The notes under the pieces were generated by a model that was given only the letters and a program-made list of their open reading frames with translations, did not search any database and had not been told where the DNA came from. The position numbers and the translations under genes were made by a program. From an uncultured Nocardioides sp. (GTDB lineage: Bacteria > Actinomycetota > Actinomycetes > Propionibacteriales > Nocardioidaceae), in contig NZ_CANLDB010000001.1 in NCBI RefSeq assembly GCF_947489365.1, positions 806,001 to 870,000 on the forward strand: a stretch of 64,000 nt of DNA. The letters are read 5' to 3'. Below, one piece after another: positions 26,231 to 35,661 of this stretch. The stretch's first letter is position 1. Each line of letters opens with the position of its first letter.

Positions 26231-27703
26231 ATGTGGGTCCTGAGCCTGCTGCTCGGCGTCGTCGTCGTGCTGCTGATCACGGCGGCCACGGGCTACTTCG
26301 TGGCCCAGGAGTTCGCCTACATGACGGTGGACCGCAACCGTCTGAAGGCCCGCGAGGCCGAGGGTGACGTCTCGGCGTCCCGCGCCCTCGCGGTCACGCG
26401 CCGTACCTCGTTCATGCTGTCGGGGGCCCAGCTGGGCATCACCGTCACCGCGCTGCTCGTCGGGTACGTCGCCGAGCCGCTGATCGGCGAGGCCCTCGGC
26501 GTCGCCCTCGGTGGGGTCGGCGTCCCGACCGGCGTCGGCATCGGCATCGGCACGGCGTTCGCGCTGATCTTCTCGACCTTCGTGCAGATGCTCTTCGGCG
26601 AGCTGTTCCCGAAGAACCTGTCCATCGCCAAGCCGGAGCCCGTGGCCCGGTGGCTCGCGCGGTCGACGACGATCTACCTCGCCGCCTTCGGCTGGCTCAT
26701 CGCCATCTTCGACGCGGCGTCCAACGCGCTGCTCAAGCTCGCCGGCATGGAGCCGGTCCACGACGTCGAGTCGTCGGCCAGCCGCGCCGACCTCGCGCAC
26801 ATCGTCGCGGACTCCCGCGAGACGGGCGACCTGCCCGCCGAGCTGGCGCTCCTGATCGACCGGATCGTGGACTTCCCCGACGAGGACGTCGAGCACGCCA
26901 TGGTCCCGCGCGCCCGCCTCGGCACCGTCCGCGCGGACGACTCGCTGGACGAGCTGTGGACGACCATGGCCTCCGGCCACTCCCGCTACCCGGTCCTGGG
27001 CTCCGACCAGGGCATCGAGGAGATCGTGGGCGTCGTCCACCTCCAGGACGTCCTCGGCGTGACCGACCGCTCCGGGCGCGACGTGGCCAGCGTGATGCGC
27101 GAGCCCGTCCTGGTGCCCGCGGTGATGTCGCTGCCCGACGCGCTGACCGAGCTGACCGCCCGCAAGGAGCAGCTCGCCTGCGTGCTCGACGAGCACGGCG
27201 GGCTCACCGGCGTCATCACCCTCGAGGACCTCGCCGAGGAGCTCGTGGGCGAGATCGACGACGAGCACGACCCCGACCTCGCGCCCGGCCTCGACAGCCT
27301 CGACCACGAGGAGGGCGAGGAGCCCGCGACCGAGTGGACCCTGCCCGGGTCCCTGCCGTACGACGAGCTGGAGCGCGCCGTCGGCCGCGACCTGCCCGAG
27401 CTCGAGAGCGAGACCCTCGGCGGCCTGCTCGTCGAGGTGAACGGCGCGTTCGCCGAGGTCGGCGACGTCGTCGAGGTGGACCTCGTCCCCGCCGGCGAGG
27501 ACCTGCTCGACAGCGACGCCCCGCCGGACCGGCTGCGACTCGAGGTGCTCGAGCTCGAGCGCCACGTCCCCGGCCTGGTCCACGTCACCCTGGTGGACGC
27601 CGACGACGTCGAGCCCGACACCGCCGACGAGCGGTCCGAGACCACCGACGACGGGGACCTGCCCACCGTGGACACGACCGACCGGCAGGAGGAGCGGGCA
27701 TGA
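26231..27703 (+). CDS. CNNM/CorC-family membrane protein with CBS pair (HlyC/CorC type)
   Basis: The 490-residue protein has an N-terminal DUF21/CNNM membrane domain (four helices, about 1-175, with SGAQLGITVTALLVGYVAEPLI and LFGELFPKNLSIAKPEP). It continues with a CBS pair (about 205-335, VPRARLGTVRADDSLDELW and LDEHGGLTGVITLEDLAEELVGEI) and a CorC_HlyC domain (about 350-450). The ~40-residue tail is acidic. The family is tied to Mg2+/divalent cation export or homeostasis. The second CNNM gene follows by ATGA overlap, so the two subunits may form a heteromer. Confidence 0.93.
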   Translation: MWVLSLLLGVVVVLLITAATGYFVAQEFAYMTVDRNRLKAREAEGDVSASRALAVTRRTSFMLSGAQLGITVTALLVGYVAEPLIGEALGVALGGVGVPTGVGIGIGTAFALIFSTFVQMLFGELFPKNLSIAKPEPVARWLARSTTIYLAAFGWLIAIFDAASNALLKLAGMEPVHDVESSASRADLAHIVADSRETGDLPAELALLIDRIVDFPDEDVEHAMVPRARLGTVRADDSLDELWTTMASGHSRYPVLGSDQGIEEIVGVVHLQDVLGVTDRSGRDVASVMREPVLVPAVMSLPDALTELTARKEQLACVLDEHGGLTGVITLEDLAEELVGEIDDEHDPDLAPGLDSLDHEEGEEPATEWTLPGSLPYDELERAVGRDLPELESETLGGLLVEVNGAFAEVGDVVEVDLVPAGEDLLDSDAPPDRLRLEVLELERHVPGLVHVTLVDADDVEPDTADERSETTDDGDLPTVDTTDRQEERA

Positions 27704-28719
27704 CCTCGAACCCGATCCTCGTCATCGCGATCACCGTCGCCCTCATCGTCGGCAGCGCGCTCTTCGTCGCCGTCGAGTTCGCCCTGCTGGGCGCCCGACG
27801 CCACCGCCTCGAGGAGCTCGCGCCCACCAGCCGTGCAGCGCGCGCAGCGCTGCGCAGCCACGGCGAGCTGACCGTGCTGCTCGCCGGCTCGCAGCTGGGC
27901 ATCACCGCCTGCGCCCTCGGCCTCGGTGCGGTCACCAAGCCCGCCCTGGACTACGCCCTGCGGCCGCTCCTGTCCGACATCGGTGCGCCGGGCTGGCTCG
28001 CGACCGCGGCGGCGTTCGCGATCGCGCTGATCGTCGTCACGTTCCTGCACCTCGTCATCGGAGAGATGGCCCCGAAGTCCTGGGCCATCGCCCACCCCGA
28101 GACCGCCGCGACCATGCTGGCGATCCCGATGCGGGGCTTCATGTGGATCTTCCGCCCGGTGCTGGTGTTCCTCAACGAGTCCGCCAACTGGCTGCTCCGC
28201 CGGGTGGGGGTGACCCCCCAGGACAGCGTCTCGTCGGGACAGGACGCCTCCGACCTGCGCCAGCTGATCGAGCACTCCGCCAACGTCGGCGCGCTCGACC
28301 CGGCGTTCTCGGCGCACCTCACCGAGACGCTCGACCTGCAGAACCTCACCCTCGGCGAGCTCGTCGACGTCGGTCGGCAGGCGACCGCCGTCCCGGCCGG
28401 CGCCACGATGACCGACGTACGCCGGGTCGCCCGGGAGACCGGCCACCTGCGGGTCCTGCTGGGCCCGACCGGTCGGTGGAACGGGTTCGTCCACGTGCGC
28501 GACACCCTCGCCGAGGACGACGGTGCGCTGGCGGAGTCGCTGCTGCGGCCGCTGCCGCTCATCGACGGGGCCACCCCGGTCTACGAGGCCGTACGACGCA
28601 TGCGCGAGCAGCGCTCGCACCTCGTGCTCGTCTCGACCGACGAGGGCACGGGCGTGATCACGCTGAGCGACGTCCTGACCCGGCTGTTCCCGCACCCGGT
28701 GGAGCCGTCGCAGGCCTGA
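27700..28719 (+). CDS. CNNM-family membrane protein with CBS pair, second subunit
   Basis: The 339-residue protein has a DUF21/CNNM domain (about 1-170, LAGSQLGITACALGLGAVTKPALD and LHLVIGEMAPKSWAIAHPE) and a degenerate CBS pair (about 195-330). It lacks the CorC_HlyC C-terminal domain present in its partner upstream. It is strictly coupled to the first gene through a four-base overlap. Paired long/short CNNM genes are common in actinobacteria. The role in divalent-cation homeostasis is inferred from the family. Confidence 0.9.
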   Translation: MTSNPILVIAITVALIVGSALFVAVEFALLGARRHRLEELAPTSRAARAALRSHGELTVLLAGSQLGITACALGLGAVTKPALDYALRPLLSDIGAPGWLATAAAFAIALIVVTFLHLVIGEMAPKSWAIAHPETAATMLAIPMRGFMWIFRPVLVFLNESANWLLRRVGVTPQDSVSSGQDASDLRQLIEHSANVGALDPAFSAHLTETLDLQNLTLGELVDVGRQATAVPAGATMTDVRRVARETGHLRVLLGPTGRWNGFVHVRDTLAEDDGALAESLLRPLPLIDGATPVYEAVRRMREQRSHLVLVSTDEGTGVITLSDVLTRLFPHPVEPSQA

Positions 28720-28743
28720 GCCCCGCGCTCCTGCGGCGCGCCC

Positions 28744-29274
28744 TCAGCCGAGGTCGCGCCGCAGCAGGAAGAAGAACGGCTGCTCCATGCCCCGGAGGTC
28801 CATCAGACCGAGCACGGCGTCGTCGTCCAGGCGGCGGAAGTGGTCGTGGATCGGCAGCGCGTCGTAGGCCATGGTCGCCGTGACCACGCCGCGGTGCTCG
28901 ATCATCCGCAGCCGCGAGCGCGGTGACCGGGTGCGCGCCAGCGCGACCGCGCGGCGTCCGGCCGCGGCGACCGGCGCGGGACGCAGCCGGGGTCCGAACC
29001 GGGACACCAGCCCCATCGGCACGAGGGCGGGGTTCGCGCTGAACAGCCCGCGCGGGCCGCGGAAGACGAGCGGGTGACCGTCCTCGGGGCCGTCGAACCG
29101 CTTGCCGTGCCAGCCGTAGGCCTCGAGCAGCCCGTCCATGGGGTGGCCGGTGGGGACGCCGCTGCCGCGCCACGCGCCGAGCATCTCCTCGACCGTCACC
29201 GCGGGCAGGGCGTCGTACACGGCGAGCGCCTCGGCGGTCGTCGTCCCGCCCTCCAGGTCCGTCCAGGTCGTCAT
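28744..29274 (-). CDS. GXWXG/DUF4334 domain protein
   Basis: The 176-residue protein begins with a GXWXG domain: EMLGAWRGSGVPTGHPMDGLLEAYGWHGKRF, then PLVFRG. The DUF4334 domain follows at about 105-170, with LRMIEHRGVVTATMAYDALPIHDHFRRLDDDAVLGLMD. The family is small, with no confirmed activity; some members are found near lipid or steroid oxidation genes. ATG 29274 is preferred to upstream in-frame starts because GGGAGGTG precedes it. It is divergent from the flavin monooxygenase by ~43 bp. Confidence 0.85.
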   Translation of the reverse strand: MTTWTDLEGGTTTAEALAVYDALPAVTVEEMLGAWRGSGVPTGHPMDGLLEAYGWHGKRFDGPEDGHPLVFRGPRGLFSANPALVPMGLVSRFGPRLRPAPVAAAGRRAVALARTRSPRSRLRMIEHRGVVTATMAYDALPIHDHFRRLDDDAVLGLMDLRGMEQPFFFLLRRDLG

Positions 29275-29317
29275 GCCCACCTCCCGCGGGGTTCGTCGGA
29301 TCCCCGAGACTAGGTCC

Positions 29318-30781
29318 GTGCAGCCATCTGGGGGAGCCCCGTCCGTCGTCGTCATCGGGACGGGGTTCGGGGGCCTCGCCGCCACCATCGAGCTGAAGCG
29401 GCGCGGCGTGACTGACCTCGTGGTGCTCGAGAAGGGCGACGACGTGGGCGGGGTGTGGCGCGAGAACACCTATCCCGGCGCCGCCTGCGACGTGCCGTCG
29501 CCGTTCTACTCGTTCTCCTTCGCCCCGCACACGCGCTGGCCCCGCCGCTTCTCGCGGCAGCCGGCGATCCTCGACTACCTGCGCTCCGTCGCGGACGCGT
29601 ACGACGTCCGCCGCCACGTGCGGTTCGGCACGACGGTCGTGGGTGCGACGTACGACGAGCCGGCCGGCCGCTGGGAGGTCGAGCTCGACGACGGCGAGCG
29701 CCTGACCTGCGACGTGCTCGTGTCGGCGGTGGGCCAGCTCTCGCGGCCCGCCGTCCCGGACCTGCCGGGCCGCGACTCGTTCGCGGGTCCCGCCTTCCAC
29801 ACCGCCACCTGGGACCACGACGTCGACCTGGCGGGCAAGCGGGTCGCGGTCGTCGGGACCGGGGCCAGTGCGATCCAGGCGGTCCCGGAGATCGCACGGG
29901 TCGCGGGGCACACGACCGTCGTGCAGCGCACCCCGCCGTACCTGGCCCCGCGCCCGGACCGTGCCTTCGGGCCCGGTCACCACCGGATGTTCCGCTGGGT
30001 GCCGCTCACGCTGCGGGTCGAGCGGCTGTTCTGGTACCTCGTCGTCGAGACGCTCAGCGTCGCCTGGGCCTACTCGCGGCCGCTCGCCGCGGTGGTCCGC
30101 GCCTGGTCGCGGCGTCACATGCGCCGCCAGACCGCCGACAAGGACGGGCTCTTCGAGCAGGTGTGGCCGTCGTACGCGATCGGGTGCAAGCGCCTGCTGT
30201 TCTCCGACGACTACCTGCCGGCGCTCGCCCGTCCCGACGTCACCCTGGTGACCGGTGGCGTGGAACGGGTGGTGCCCGAGGGGATCGTCACCGACGACGG
30301 TGTCCTGCACCCGGCGGACGTCGTGGTGTGGGGGACGGGGTTCGCGGCGAGCGAGTTCCTCGCGCCGATGACGATCCGGGGGCGCGGGGGCCGGGACCTG
30401 CACGAGTACTGGTCCGAGGGCGCCCACGCGCTGCACGGCATCACCGTGCCCGGCTTCCCGGGGCTGCTGTGCCTCTACGGCCCGAACACCAACACCGGCG
30501 GCGGCTCGATCGTCTACTTCCTGGAGACCCAGGCGTCGTACGTCGGCGACTACGTCGACCACCTGCGCCGTACCGGCAGCCTGCTCGACGCCCGCGAGGA
30601 CGTCGAGCGCGCGTACGACGACCGCTTGCAGCGGCGGCTGCGCGACAGCGTCTGGACCCGCTGCTCGTCGTGGTACCGCACCGCCTCCGGTCGCATCACG
30701 ACCAACTGGCCGGGCCTCGGGATCGAGTACCGGCGCGCCGCCCGCTTCGACCCCGCGGACTACGAGCGCGTCAGGTCCTGA
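29318..30781 (+). CDS. Flavin-containing monooxygenase (Baeyer-Villiger type)
   Basis: The 487-residue protein has an FAD site VVVIGTGFGGLAATIELKRRG and an NADPH site VAVVGTGASAIQAVPEIA. Between them is FAGPAFHTATWDHD, matching the BVMO fingerprint FxGxxxHxxxWD/P. It also has the late ATG-like motif VVWGTGFAASEF. Likely substrates are ketones, steroids or hydrocarbons; none can be named from sequence. It shares a ~43-bp divergent region with the GXWXG gene. GTG 29318 is the only start right before the FAD fold, and it lacks a clear Shine-Dalgarno. Confidence 0.9.
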   Translation: MQPSGGAPSVVVIGTGFGGLAATIELKRRGVTDLVVLEKGDDVGGVWRENTYPGAACDVPSPFYSFSFAPHTRWPRRFSRQPAILDYLRSVADAYDVRRHVRFGTTVVGATYDEPAGRWEVELDDGERLTCDVLVSAVGQLSRPAVPDLPGRDSFAGPAFHTATWDHDVDLAGKRVAVVGTGASAIQAVPEIARVAGHTTVVQRTPPYLAPRPDRAFGPGHHRMFRWVPLTLRVERLFWYLVVETLSVAWAYSRPLAAVVRAWSRRHMRRQTADKDGLFEQVWPSYAIGCKRLLFSDDYLPALARPDVTLVTGGVERVVPEGIVTDDGVLHPADVVVWGTGFAASEFLAPMTIRGRGGRDLHEYWSEGAHALHGITVPGFPGLLCLYGPNTNTGGGSIVYFLETQASYVGDYVDHLRRTGSLLDAREDVERAYDDRLQRRLRDSVWTRCSSWYRTASGRITTNWPGLGIEYRRAARFDPADYERVRS

Positions 30782-31155
30782 CGACGCAGGACGACGACGA
30801 GGCCGGCGACGACGGCCAGGAGCAGCGGCAGCAGGGGCGAGGAGTCCAGGAACGCGAGGTTCGCGACGGCGGCGCCCAGCATGAGGAGGACGAGGCCGCC
30901 CGCGGCGAGGGCGGCGACCCGCGGGACCAGCAGCCCGACCGCCCCGAGGACCTCCAGCACCCCCACCACGAGACGCAGGAGCGGCTCGCTCCCGAGGGTT
31001 GTGAACATCTCGACCATGGCCGGGTCGGCGAACAGCTTCGCCGCACCCGCCATCACGAAGACGACCGCCAGTGCGACCTGGGCCACCCACGCGACCACGG
31101 TGGCGGCGCGCCCCCGGCGCGCAGGGACGGTGGTGCTGGTGTGCGGTGCGGTCAT
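30760..31155 (-). CDS. DoxX-like membrane protein
   Basis: The 131-residue protein has four membrane segments, starting VVAWVAQVALAVVFVMAGAAKLF and ending LLLAVVAGLVVVL, in the DoxX pattern (GxxK near residue 38). It overlaps the 3' end of the convergent monooxygenase by 22 bp. CGAGGAGCAGCC precedes ATG 31155; the longer frame to 31395 is not supported. Members are linked to thiol or redox stress or quinol oxidation, with no clear activity. Confidence 0.78.
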   Translation of the reverse strand: MTAPHTSTTVPARRGRAATVVAWVAQVALAVVFVMAGAAKLFADPAMVEMFTTLGSEPLLRLVVGVLEVLGAVGLLVPRVAALAAGGLVLLMLGAAVANLAFLDSSPLLPLLLAVVAGLVVVLRRQDLTRS

Positions 31156-31258
31156 GGCTGCTCCTCGTCGTCCGGATGTCCCGCAGCACGGACCATCCGA
31201 TCGCTCCGGACTCATCGGTACGACCGCGGGGCGCCGACCCCGCTTCGTACCGCTTCCC

Positions 31259-32155
31259 TCAGGCGTTGACCTCGGGGGTGCCGACGACGTGGAGGCGGCC
31301 GGCCTTCTCCTTCTCCCACGCGCGCCAGGCGAGGCGGCCGATGAGGGCGAGCCAGGCGACGATGAGGACGGCGTCCAGCCAGCCCGGCAGGCCACCGAGC
31401 AGCGCGACGACGGTCACGAGGTTCACGAGGATGACCAGGCCGCCGACCATGGTGCCCATCGGGGCGTGGGGCAGCCGGCCGGCGAGGCGGGCGGCGATCG
31501 GGGCGATGCAGACGCCGCCGAGGACCAGGCCGAGCACGGGGAGCCAGGGGATGTCCTGGTGGGCGGCGCCGGTGATGAACCCGGCGGACACGGAGACGGC
31601 GACGGCGAACTCGGCGGCGTTCACGGTGCCGACGACCTTGCGGGGCTCGTGGCGGGTGATGGTCATGAGGCTGGGCGTGACCACGGGGCCCCAGCCGCCG
31701 CCACCGGTGGCGTCGACGAAGCCGCCGAGCACGCCGACCGGTGCCAGCCAGCGGGTGCGCTCGCCGTTCTTCGGGACGGGGATGAGGCGGACGCCGAAGC
31801 CGAAGCGCAGCAGGATGACGGCGCCGAAGAACAGCAGCAGCCCGGACATCCAGCCCTTCGCGGCCTCGAGGCTGATGCCGGTGAGGACGACGGCGCCGAG
31901 GAAGCCGCCGACCATGCCCGGCAGGGCGACGCGGACGAGGATCTTGGCGTCGATGTTGCCCTCACGCCAGTGCGACAGCCCGGAGATGAGCGTCGTCGGG
32001 AGCTTCGCGGCGTGGGTGGCGGCGCTGGCGGTCGCGGGCGCGACACCGAGCGCGAGCAGCACCGTGGCCGACGTGACGCCGAACCCCATGCCGAGGGTGC
32101 CGTCCACGAGCTGGGCGAGGCCACCGGCCATCGCGAAGGCGAGTACGAGCCACAT
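31259..32155 (-). CDS. TSUP family sulfite/sulfonate exporter (TauE/SafE-like)
   Basis: The 298-residue membrane protein has about eight helices. It has the paired family motifs GxxGxxGGGWGP-like [16 protein letters not shown] and, in the N-terminal half, [40 protein letters not shown]. These match TauE/SafE (TSUP) carriers for sulfite, sulfonates or small carboxylates. ATG 32155 has GGAGGACC upstream and a 12-bp palindrome (32176-32187) near the promoter. Confidence 0.93.
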   Translation of the reverse strand: MWLVLAFAMAGGLAQLVDGTLGMGFGVTSATVLLALGVAPATASAATHAAKLPTTLISGLSHWREGNIDAKILVRVALPGMVGGFLGAVVLTGISLEAAKGWMSGLLLFFGAVILLRFGFGVRLIPVPKNGERTRWLAPVGVLGGFVDATGGGGWGPVVTPSLMTITRHEPRKVVGTVNAAEFAVAVSVSAGFITGAAHQDIPWLPVLGLVLGGVCIAPIAARLAGRLPHAPMGTMVGGLVILVNLVTVVALLGGLPGWLDAVLIVAWLALIGRLAWRAWEKEKAGRLHVVGTPEVNA

Positions 32156-32175
32156 GTCTGAGGTCCTCCGGGTCT

Positions 32176-32187
32176 GCTAGATCTAGC
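32176..32187 (-). promoter_or_regulatory. Perfect 12-bp palindrome GCTAGATCTAGC upstream of the TSUP gene
   Basis: The palindrome is AT-rich for this genome and starts ~20 bp before the gene. Reading the minus strand, TAGATC inside it could be a -10 box with TTCCAC as -35 about 18 bp earlier. A dimeric regulator binding here would block transcription. The regulator is not identified. Confidence 0.4.
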
Positions 32188-32377
32188 GAACAGCCGAAGA
32201 CTAGTGGAATACACGACCTTTCACGACATCGGCCGCGCCTATCGCCCGCGTGTCGTCGGACACGCCCGTTCCTGACCCGCCCGAGCGGCCCCCCGGTCCC
32301 CGTCCAGGGCCCGTCGCGAGCCCCGCGAGCCACCCGTCGTCCACAGGCGCCGGGTCGTGGCCGGGGTGGGTGCGGTG

Positions 32378-32467
32378 GGGTTTCACGGGTCGGCTGGCGA
32401 AACCCCCTCCGGGCGGACGGAACTTCGTCCGCCCAGTCGGGGTTTCACCAGCCAACCCGCGAAACCC
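32378..32467. other. 90-bp near-perfect inverted repeat (long hairpin) downstream of paaZ
   Basis: Arms 32378-32406 and 32439-32467 pair over 29 positions with three mismatches. An inner stem GGGCGGACG/CGTCCGCCC (32411-32419 with 32426-32434) sits on the same centre. All three mismatches are A/C on the plus strand and therefore G-U pairs in a minus-strand RNA. The element starts ~45 bp after the paaZ stop, in its transcription direction. The rest of the 356-bp gap (32156-32511) holds no gene that I can see. Confidence 0.7.
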
Positions 32468-32511
32468 GAGGCGGATGGGGCTCCTGGGACCAGCCGGCGG
32501 GGCGCCGGAGG

Positions 32512-34563
32512 TCAGTCCGCGGCGGGCGGCCAGGTCTTGGCGACGAGCGTGAGGACGTCGTACGTCGCGACGGGGGCGCCCTCGGCGTTGGTGACGACGG
32601 CGTCCCAGCGGACCTCGCCGTACTCGGCGCGGGCGCGCGGGGTGATCTGCTTGACGGTGAGCGTCACCGCGATGTCGTCGCCGGCCTTGACCGGAGTGAG
32701 GAAGCGCAGCGAGTCGACGCCGAAGTTCGCCAGCACCGGGCCGGGGTCGGGCTGCACGAAGAGCCCGGCCGCGATCGAGACCACGAGGTAGCCGTGGGCG
32801 ACGATGCCGCCGAACAGCGGGTTCCTCCGCGCCGCCTCCTCGTCGGTGTGGGCGTAGAAGGTGTCGCCGGTGAACTCGGCGAAGTGCTCGATGTCCTCCA
32901 GGCTGATCCGCCGCGACTCCGAGGCGATCGTGTCGCCGACCCGCAGCTCGGCGAGGGACTTCCGGAAGGGGTGGGTCCCGTCGTCACGCCGCTGCGAGCC
33001 CGTCGTCCAGCGGCCGGTGACGGCGGTGATCATGTCGGGGGAGCCCTGGACGGCGGTGCGCTGCATGAGGTGCAGCACGCCGCGGACACCGCCCATCTCC
33101 TCCCCGCCGCCGGCGCGGCCGGGTCCGCCGTGGACCAGCGTCGGCAGTGGGACGCCGTGGCCGGTGGACTCACCCGCGTCGTCGCGGTCGAGCACCAGCA
33201 CGCGGCCGTGGTGCGGCGCGAGCCCGCGGACGAGGTCGCGCGCGACGACCGGGTCGTGGGTGACGACCGACCCCGCGAGGCTGCCCCGGCCGCGGGCGGC
33301 CAGGGCGACGGCCTCGTCGACGGAGGAGTAGGTCATGACCGTGCTGACCGGGCCGAACGGCTCGACGTCGTGGGGCTCGGCGGCACCCTCGCCGGCGCGC
33401 AGCAGCACCGGGGACATGAACGCGCCGCGCTCGGCGTCCGCGCCGGTGACCTCGACCGAGGCCGGGTCGCCGTACGCGATCTCCGAGGAGGCCCGGAGCC
33501 TCTCGACGGCGGAGCGCACGGCGTCGCGCTGCTCGACGCTGACCAGGGCGCCCATGCGGACGCCCTCGGCGGCGGGGTGGCCGACGGTCGTCCGCGCCAG
33601 GCGTGCGGAGATCGCCTCGACGACCTCCTCGGCGCGGCGGGCGGGGACGATGGCGCGGCGGATGGCGGTGCACTTCTGGCCCGCCTTGTACGTCATCTCG
33701 GTGACGACGCCCCTGACGAACAGGTCCCACTCGGGGTCGTCGGGGGTGACGTCGGGGCCCAGGATCGAGCAGTTCAGCGAGTCGGCCTCGACGCCGAGGG
33801 TGACCCCGCCGTGGACGACGGCGTCGTGGGTGCGCAGCAGCGCGCCCGTGCGCGCGGAGCCGGTGAAGGCCACGTGGTCGCCGACCGTGAGGGCGTCGAG
33901 CAGGCCGTCGGGGGAGCCGACGTGCAGCTGCAGCGCCCCCTCGGGCAGCAGTCCGGAGTCCGTGATGATCCGGACCATCCGCTCGGTCACGTACGCCGTC
34001 TGCGGCGCCGGCTTCACGATCTGCGGCAGCCCGGCGAGCAGGCCGGGACCGAGCTTCTCCAGCACGCCCCAGACGGGGAAGTTGAAGGCGTTGACCTGCA
34101 CCATCACGCCCGCCCGGGAGGAGAAGAGGTGCTGGCCCAGGAAGGTGCCGCCCTTGCCCAGGGGCACCGGCTGGCCGTCCAGGACGATCGTGTCGTTGGG
34201 CAGCTCGCGGGTCCCGACGCTCCCGGCGGCGAACAGCGTGGAGATGCCGCCCTCGATGTCGCCCATGCCGTCGCCTCGCGTGGCGCCGGTGCGCAGCGAC
34301 AGCTCGTGCAGCTCCGCGGCGTGCCCGCCGAGGTGCTTGCCGAGGGCCTTCAGCAGCCCCGCGCGCTCGTGGAACGTCAGTGCGCGCAGCGCCGGCCCGC
34401 CCACCTCGCGGGCGTGCCGGGTCATCGCCTCCAGGTCGGGCGCGGCGCCGGAGAACCGGGCCACCTCCTCGCCGGTCGAGGCGTCCAGCAGCGGTGCACC
34501 CTCGTCGGAGGGCGTGACCCAGCGGCCGGCGACGTAGTGGTCCAGGAGCGGGGAGGACGTCAT
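32512..34563 (-). CDS. paaZ: Oxepin-CoA hydrolase / 3-oxo-5,6-dehydrosuberyl-CoA semialdehyde dehydrogenase PaaZ
   Basis: PaaZ opens the oxepin-CoA ring and oxidises the resulting aldehyde with NADP+. The 683-residue protein has an aldehyde dehydrogenase domain (about 1-520; [18 protein letters not shown], and catalytic Cys298 in [11 protein letters not shown]). It has a MaoC-like hotdog hydratase domain (about 535-683; [30 protein letters not shown]). Both domains are complete, unlike truncated ALDH-only homologues. It is on the opposite strand to paaABCDE, and the two face away from a region with one PaaR-like operator each. Confidence 0.96.
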   Translation of the reverse strand: MTSSPLLDHYVAGRWVTPSDEGAPLLDASTGEEVARFSGAAPDLEAMTRHAREVGGPALRALTFHERAGLLKALGKHLGGHAAELHELSLRTGATRGDGMGDIEGGISTLFAAGSVGTRELPNDTIVLDGQPVPLGKGGTFLGQHLFSSRAGVMVQVNAFNFPVWGVLEKLGPGLLAGLPQIVKPAPQTAYVTERMVRIITDSGLLPEGALQLHVGSPDGLLDALTVGDHVAFTGSARTGALLRTHDAVVHGGVTLGVEADSLNCSILGPDVTPDDPEWDLFVRGVVTEMTYKAGQKCTAIRRAIVPARRAEEVVEAISARLARTTVGHPAAEGVRMGALVSVEQRDAVRSAVERLRASSEIAYGDPASVEVTGADAERGAFMSPVLLRAGEGAAEPHDVEPFGPVSTVMTYSSVDEAVALAARGRGSLAGSVVTHDPVVARDLVRGLAPHHGRVLVLDRDDAGESTGHGVPLPTLVHGGPGRAGGGEEMGGVRGVLHLMQRTAVQGSPDMITAVTGRWTTGSQRRDDGTHPFRKSLAELRVGDTIASESRRISLEDIEHFAEFTGDTFYAHTDEEAARRNPLFGGIVAHGYLVVSIAAGLFVQPDPGPVLANFGVDSLRFLTPVKAGDDIAVTLTVKQITPRARAEYGEVRWDAVVTNAEGAPVATYDVLTLVAKTWPPAAD

Positions 34564-34577
34564 GCCCGGACCCTATT

Positions 34578-34599
34578 CCGGACCGATCGGTCGGTAAAC
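34578..34599 (-). promoter_or_regulatory. PaaR-type operator in front of paaZ
   Basis: On the minus strand this reads TTTACCGACCGATCGGTCCGG; core 34582-34595. The ACCGNNCGNNCGGT pattern is complete. It ends about 15 bp from the paaZ start codon, where it would overlap the promoter or leader and repress it. Confidence 0.75.
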
Positions 34600-34657
34600 C
34601 CGCTGAGCCAGGGGTGGTCGGCGGCGGTGACAGGGTGGGTGCAGACGTGGCACACTG

Positions 34658-34679
34658 GATTACAGACCGATCGGTCAGG
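34658..34679 (+). promoter_or_regulatory. PaaR-type operator in front of paaABCDE
   Basis: Core ACAGACCGATCGGT (34662-34675) differs from the paaK and paaZ sites by one base (ACAG for ACCG) and is followed by CAGG. It is 31 bp upstream of the paaA start. The two operators in the 147-bp divergent region are 80 bp apart. Confidence 0.72.
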
Positions 34680-34710
34680 AAAGACTGGTCGCGACACACG
34701 TGGAGGCCCC

Positions 34711-35661
34711 GTGACCGTCACCGATCCCGCACCCGACGCCGCTGCCGCCGAGCTGCAGGAGCAGTTCGACGCCGTGATCGCCCGGCACGACCGGGTGGAG
34801 CCGCGGGACTGGATGCCCGAGAAGTACCGCGCCACCCTGGTCCGCCAGATCGCCCAGCACGCGCACTCCGAGATCATCGGGATGCAGCCGGAGGGCAACT
34901 GGATCACCCGCGCGCCCTCGCTGCGCCGCAAGGCGACGCTGCTCGCGAAGGTCCAGGACGAGGCCGGCCACGGGCTCTACCTCTACTCCGCCGCCGAGAC
35001 CCTCGGGGCCTCGCGAGGCGAGCTGACCGAGAAGCTGATCTCGGGCAAGCAGAAGTACTCCAGCATCTTCAACTACCCGACGCTGTCGTACGCCGACGTC
35101 GGCACCATCGGCTGGCTCGTCGACGGCGCGGCGATCTGCAACCAGGTCCCGCTGTGCCGGACGTCGTACGGGCCCTACGGGCGCTCGATGATCCGCATCT
35201 GCAAGGAGGAGTCCTTCCACCAGCGGCAAGGCTACGAGCTGCTGATGACGATGATGCGCGGCACCGACGAGCAGCGCGCGATGGTGCAGGAGTCGGTCGA
35301 CCGGTTCTGGTGGCCGGCGCTGATGATGTTCGGCCCGCCGGACGCCGACTCCCCGAACACCGCGCAGTCGATGGCGTGGGGCATCAAGCGCGACACCAAC
35401 GACGACCTGCGCCAGAAGTTCGTGGACATGTCCGTCCCGCAGGCCGAGCGCCTCGGCGTGACCCTGCCGGACCCCGACCTGCGCTGGAACGCGGAGCGCG
35501 GCGCCCACGACTTCGGGCAGCCCGACTGGGACGAGTTCATGGCCGTGGTCAAGGGCGGCGGTCCCTGCAACGCCGAGCGGATCGCGCACCGCAAGCGCGC
35601 CCACGACGACGGTGCCTGGGTCCGCGAGGCGGCCTCGGCGTTCGCCGCGAAGGGGGCCTGA
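34711..35661 (+). CDS. paaA: Phenylacetyl-CoA 1,2-epoxidase catalytic subunit PaaA
   Basis: PaaA is the diiron catalytic subunit of the PaaABCE complex that makes 1,2-epoxyphenylacetyl-CoA. The 316-residue protein has the ferritin-like residues in [34 protein letters not shown] and [14 protein letters not shown], with the ExxH pairs intact. GTG 34711 follows TGGAGGCCCC. The stop and the paaB start share one base (TGATG). Confidence 0.97.
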   Translation: MTVTDPAPDAAAAELQEQFDAVIARHDRVEPRDWMPEKYRATLVRQIAQHAHSEIIGMQPEGNWITRAPSLRRKATLLAKVQDEAGHGLYLYSAAETLGASRGELTEKLISGKQKYSSIFNYPTLSYADVGTIGWLVDGAAICNQVPLCRTSYGPYGRSMIRICKEESFHQRQGYELLMTMMRGTDEQRAMVQESVDRFWWPALMMFGPPDADSPNTAQSMAWGIKRDTNDDLRQKFVDMSVPQAERLGVTLPDPDLRWNAERGAHDFGQPDWDEFMAVVKGGGPCNAERIAHRKRAHDDGAWVREAASAFAAKGA

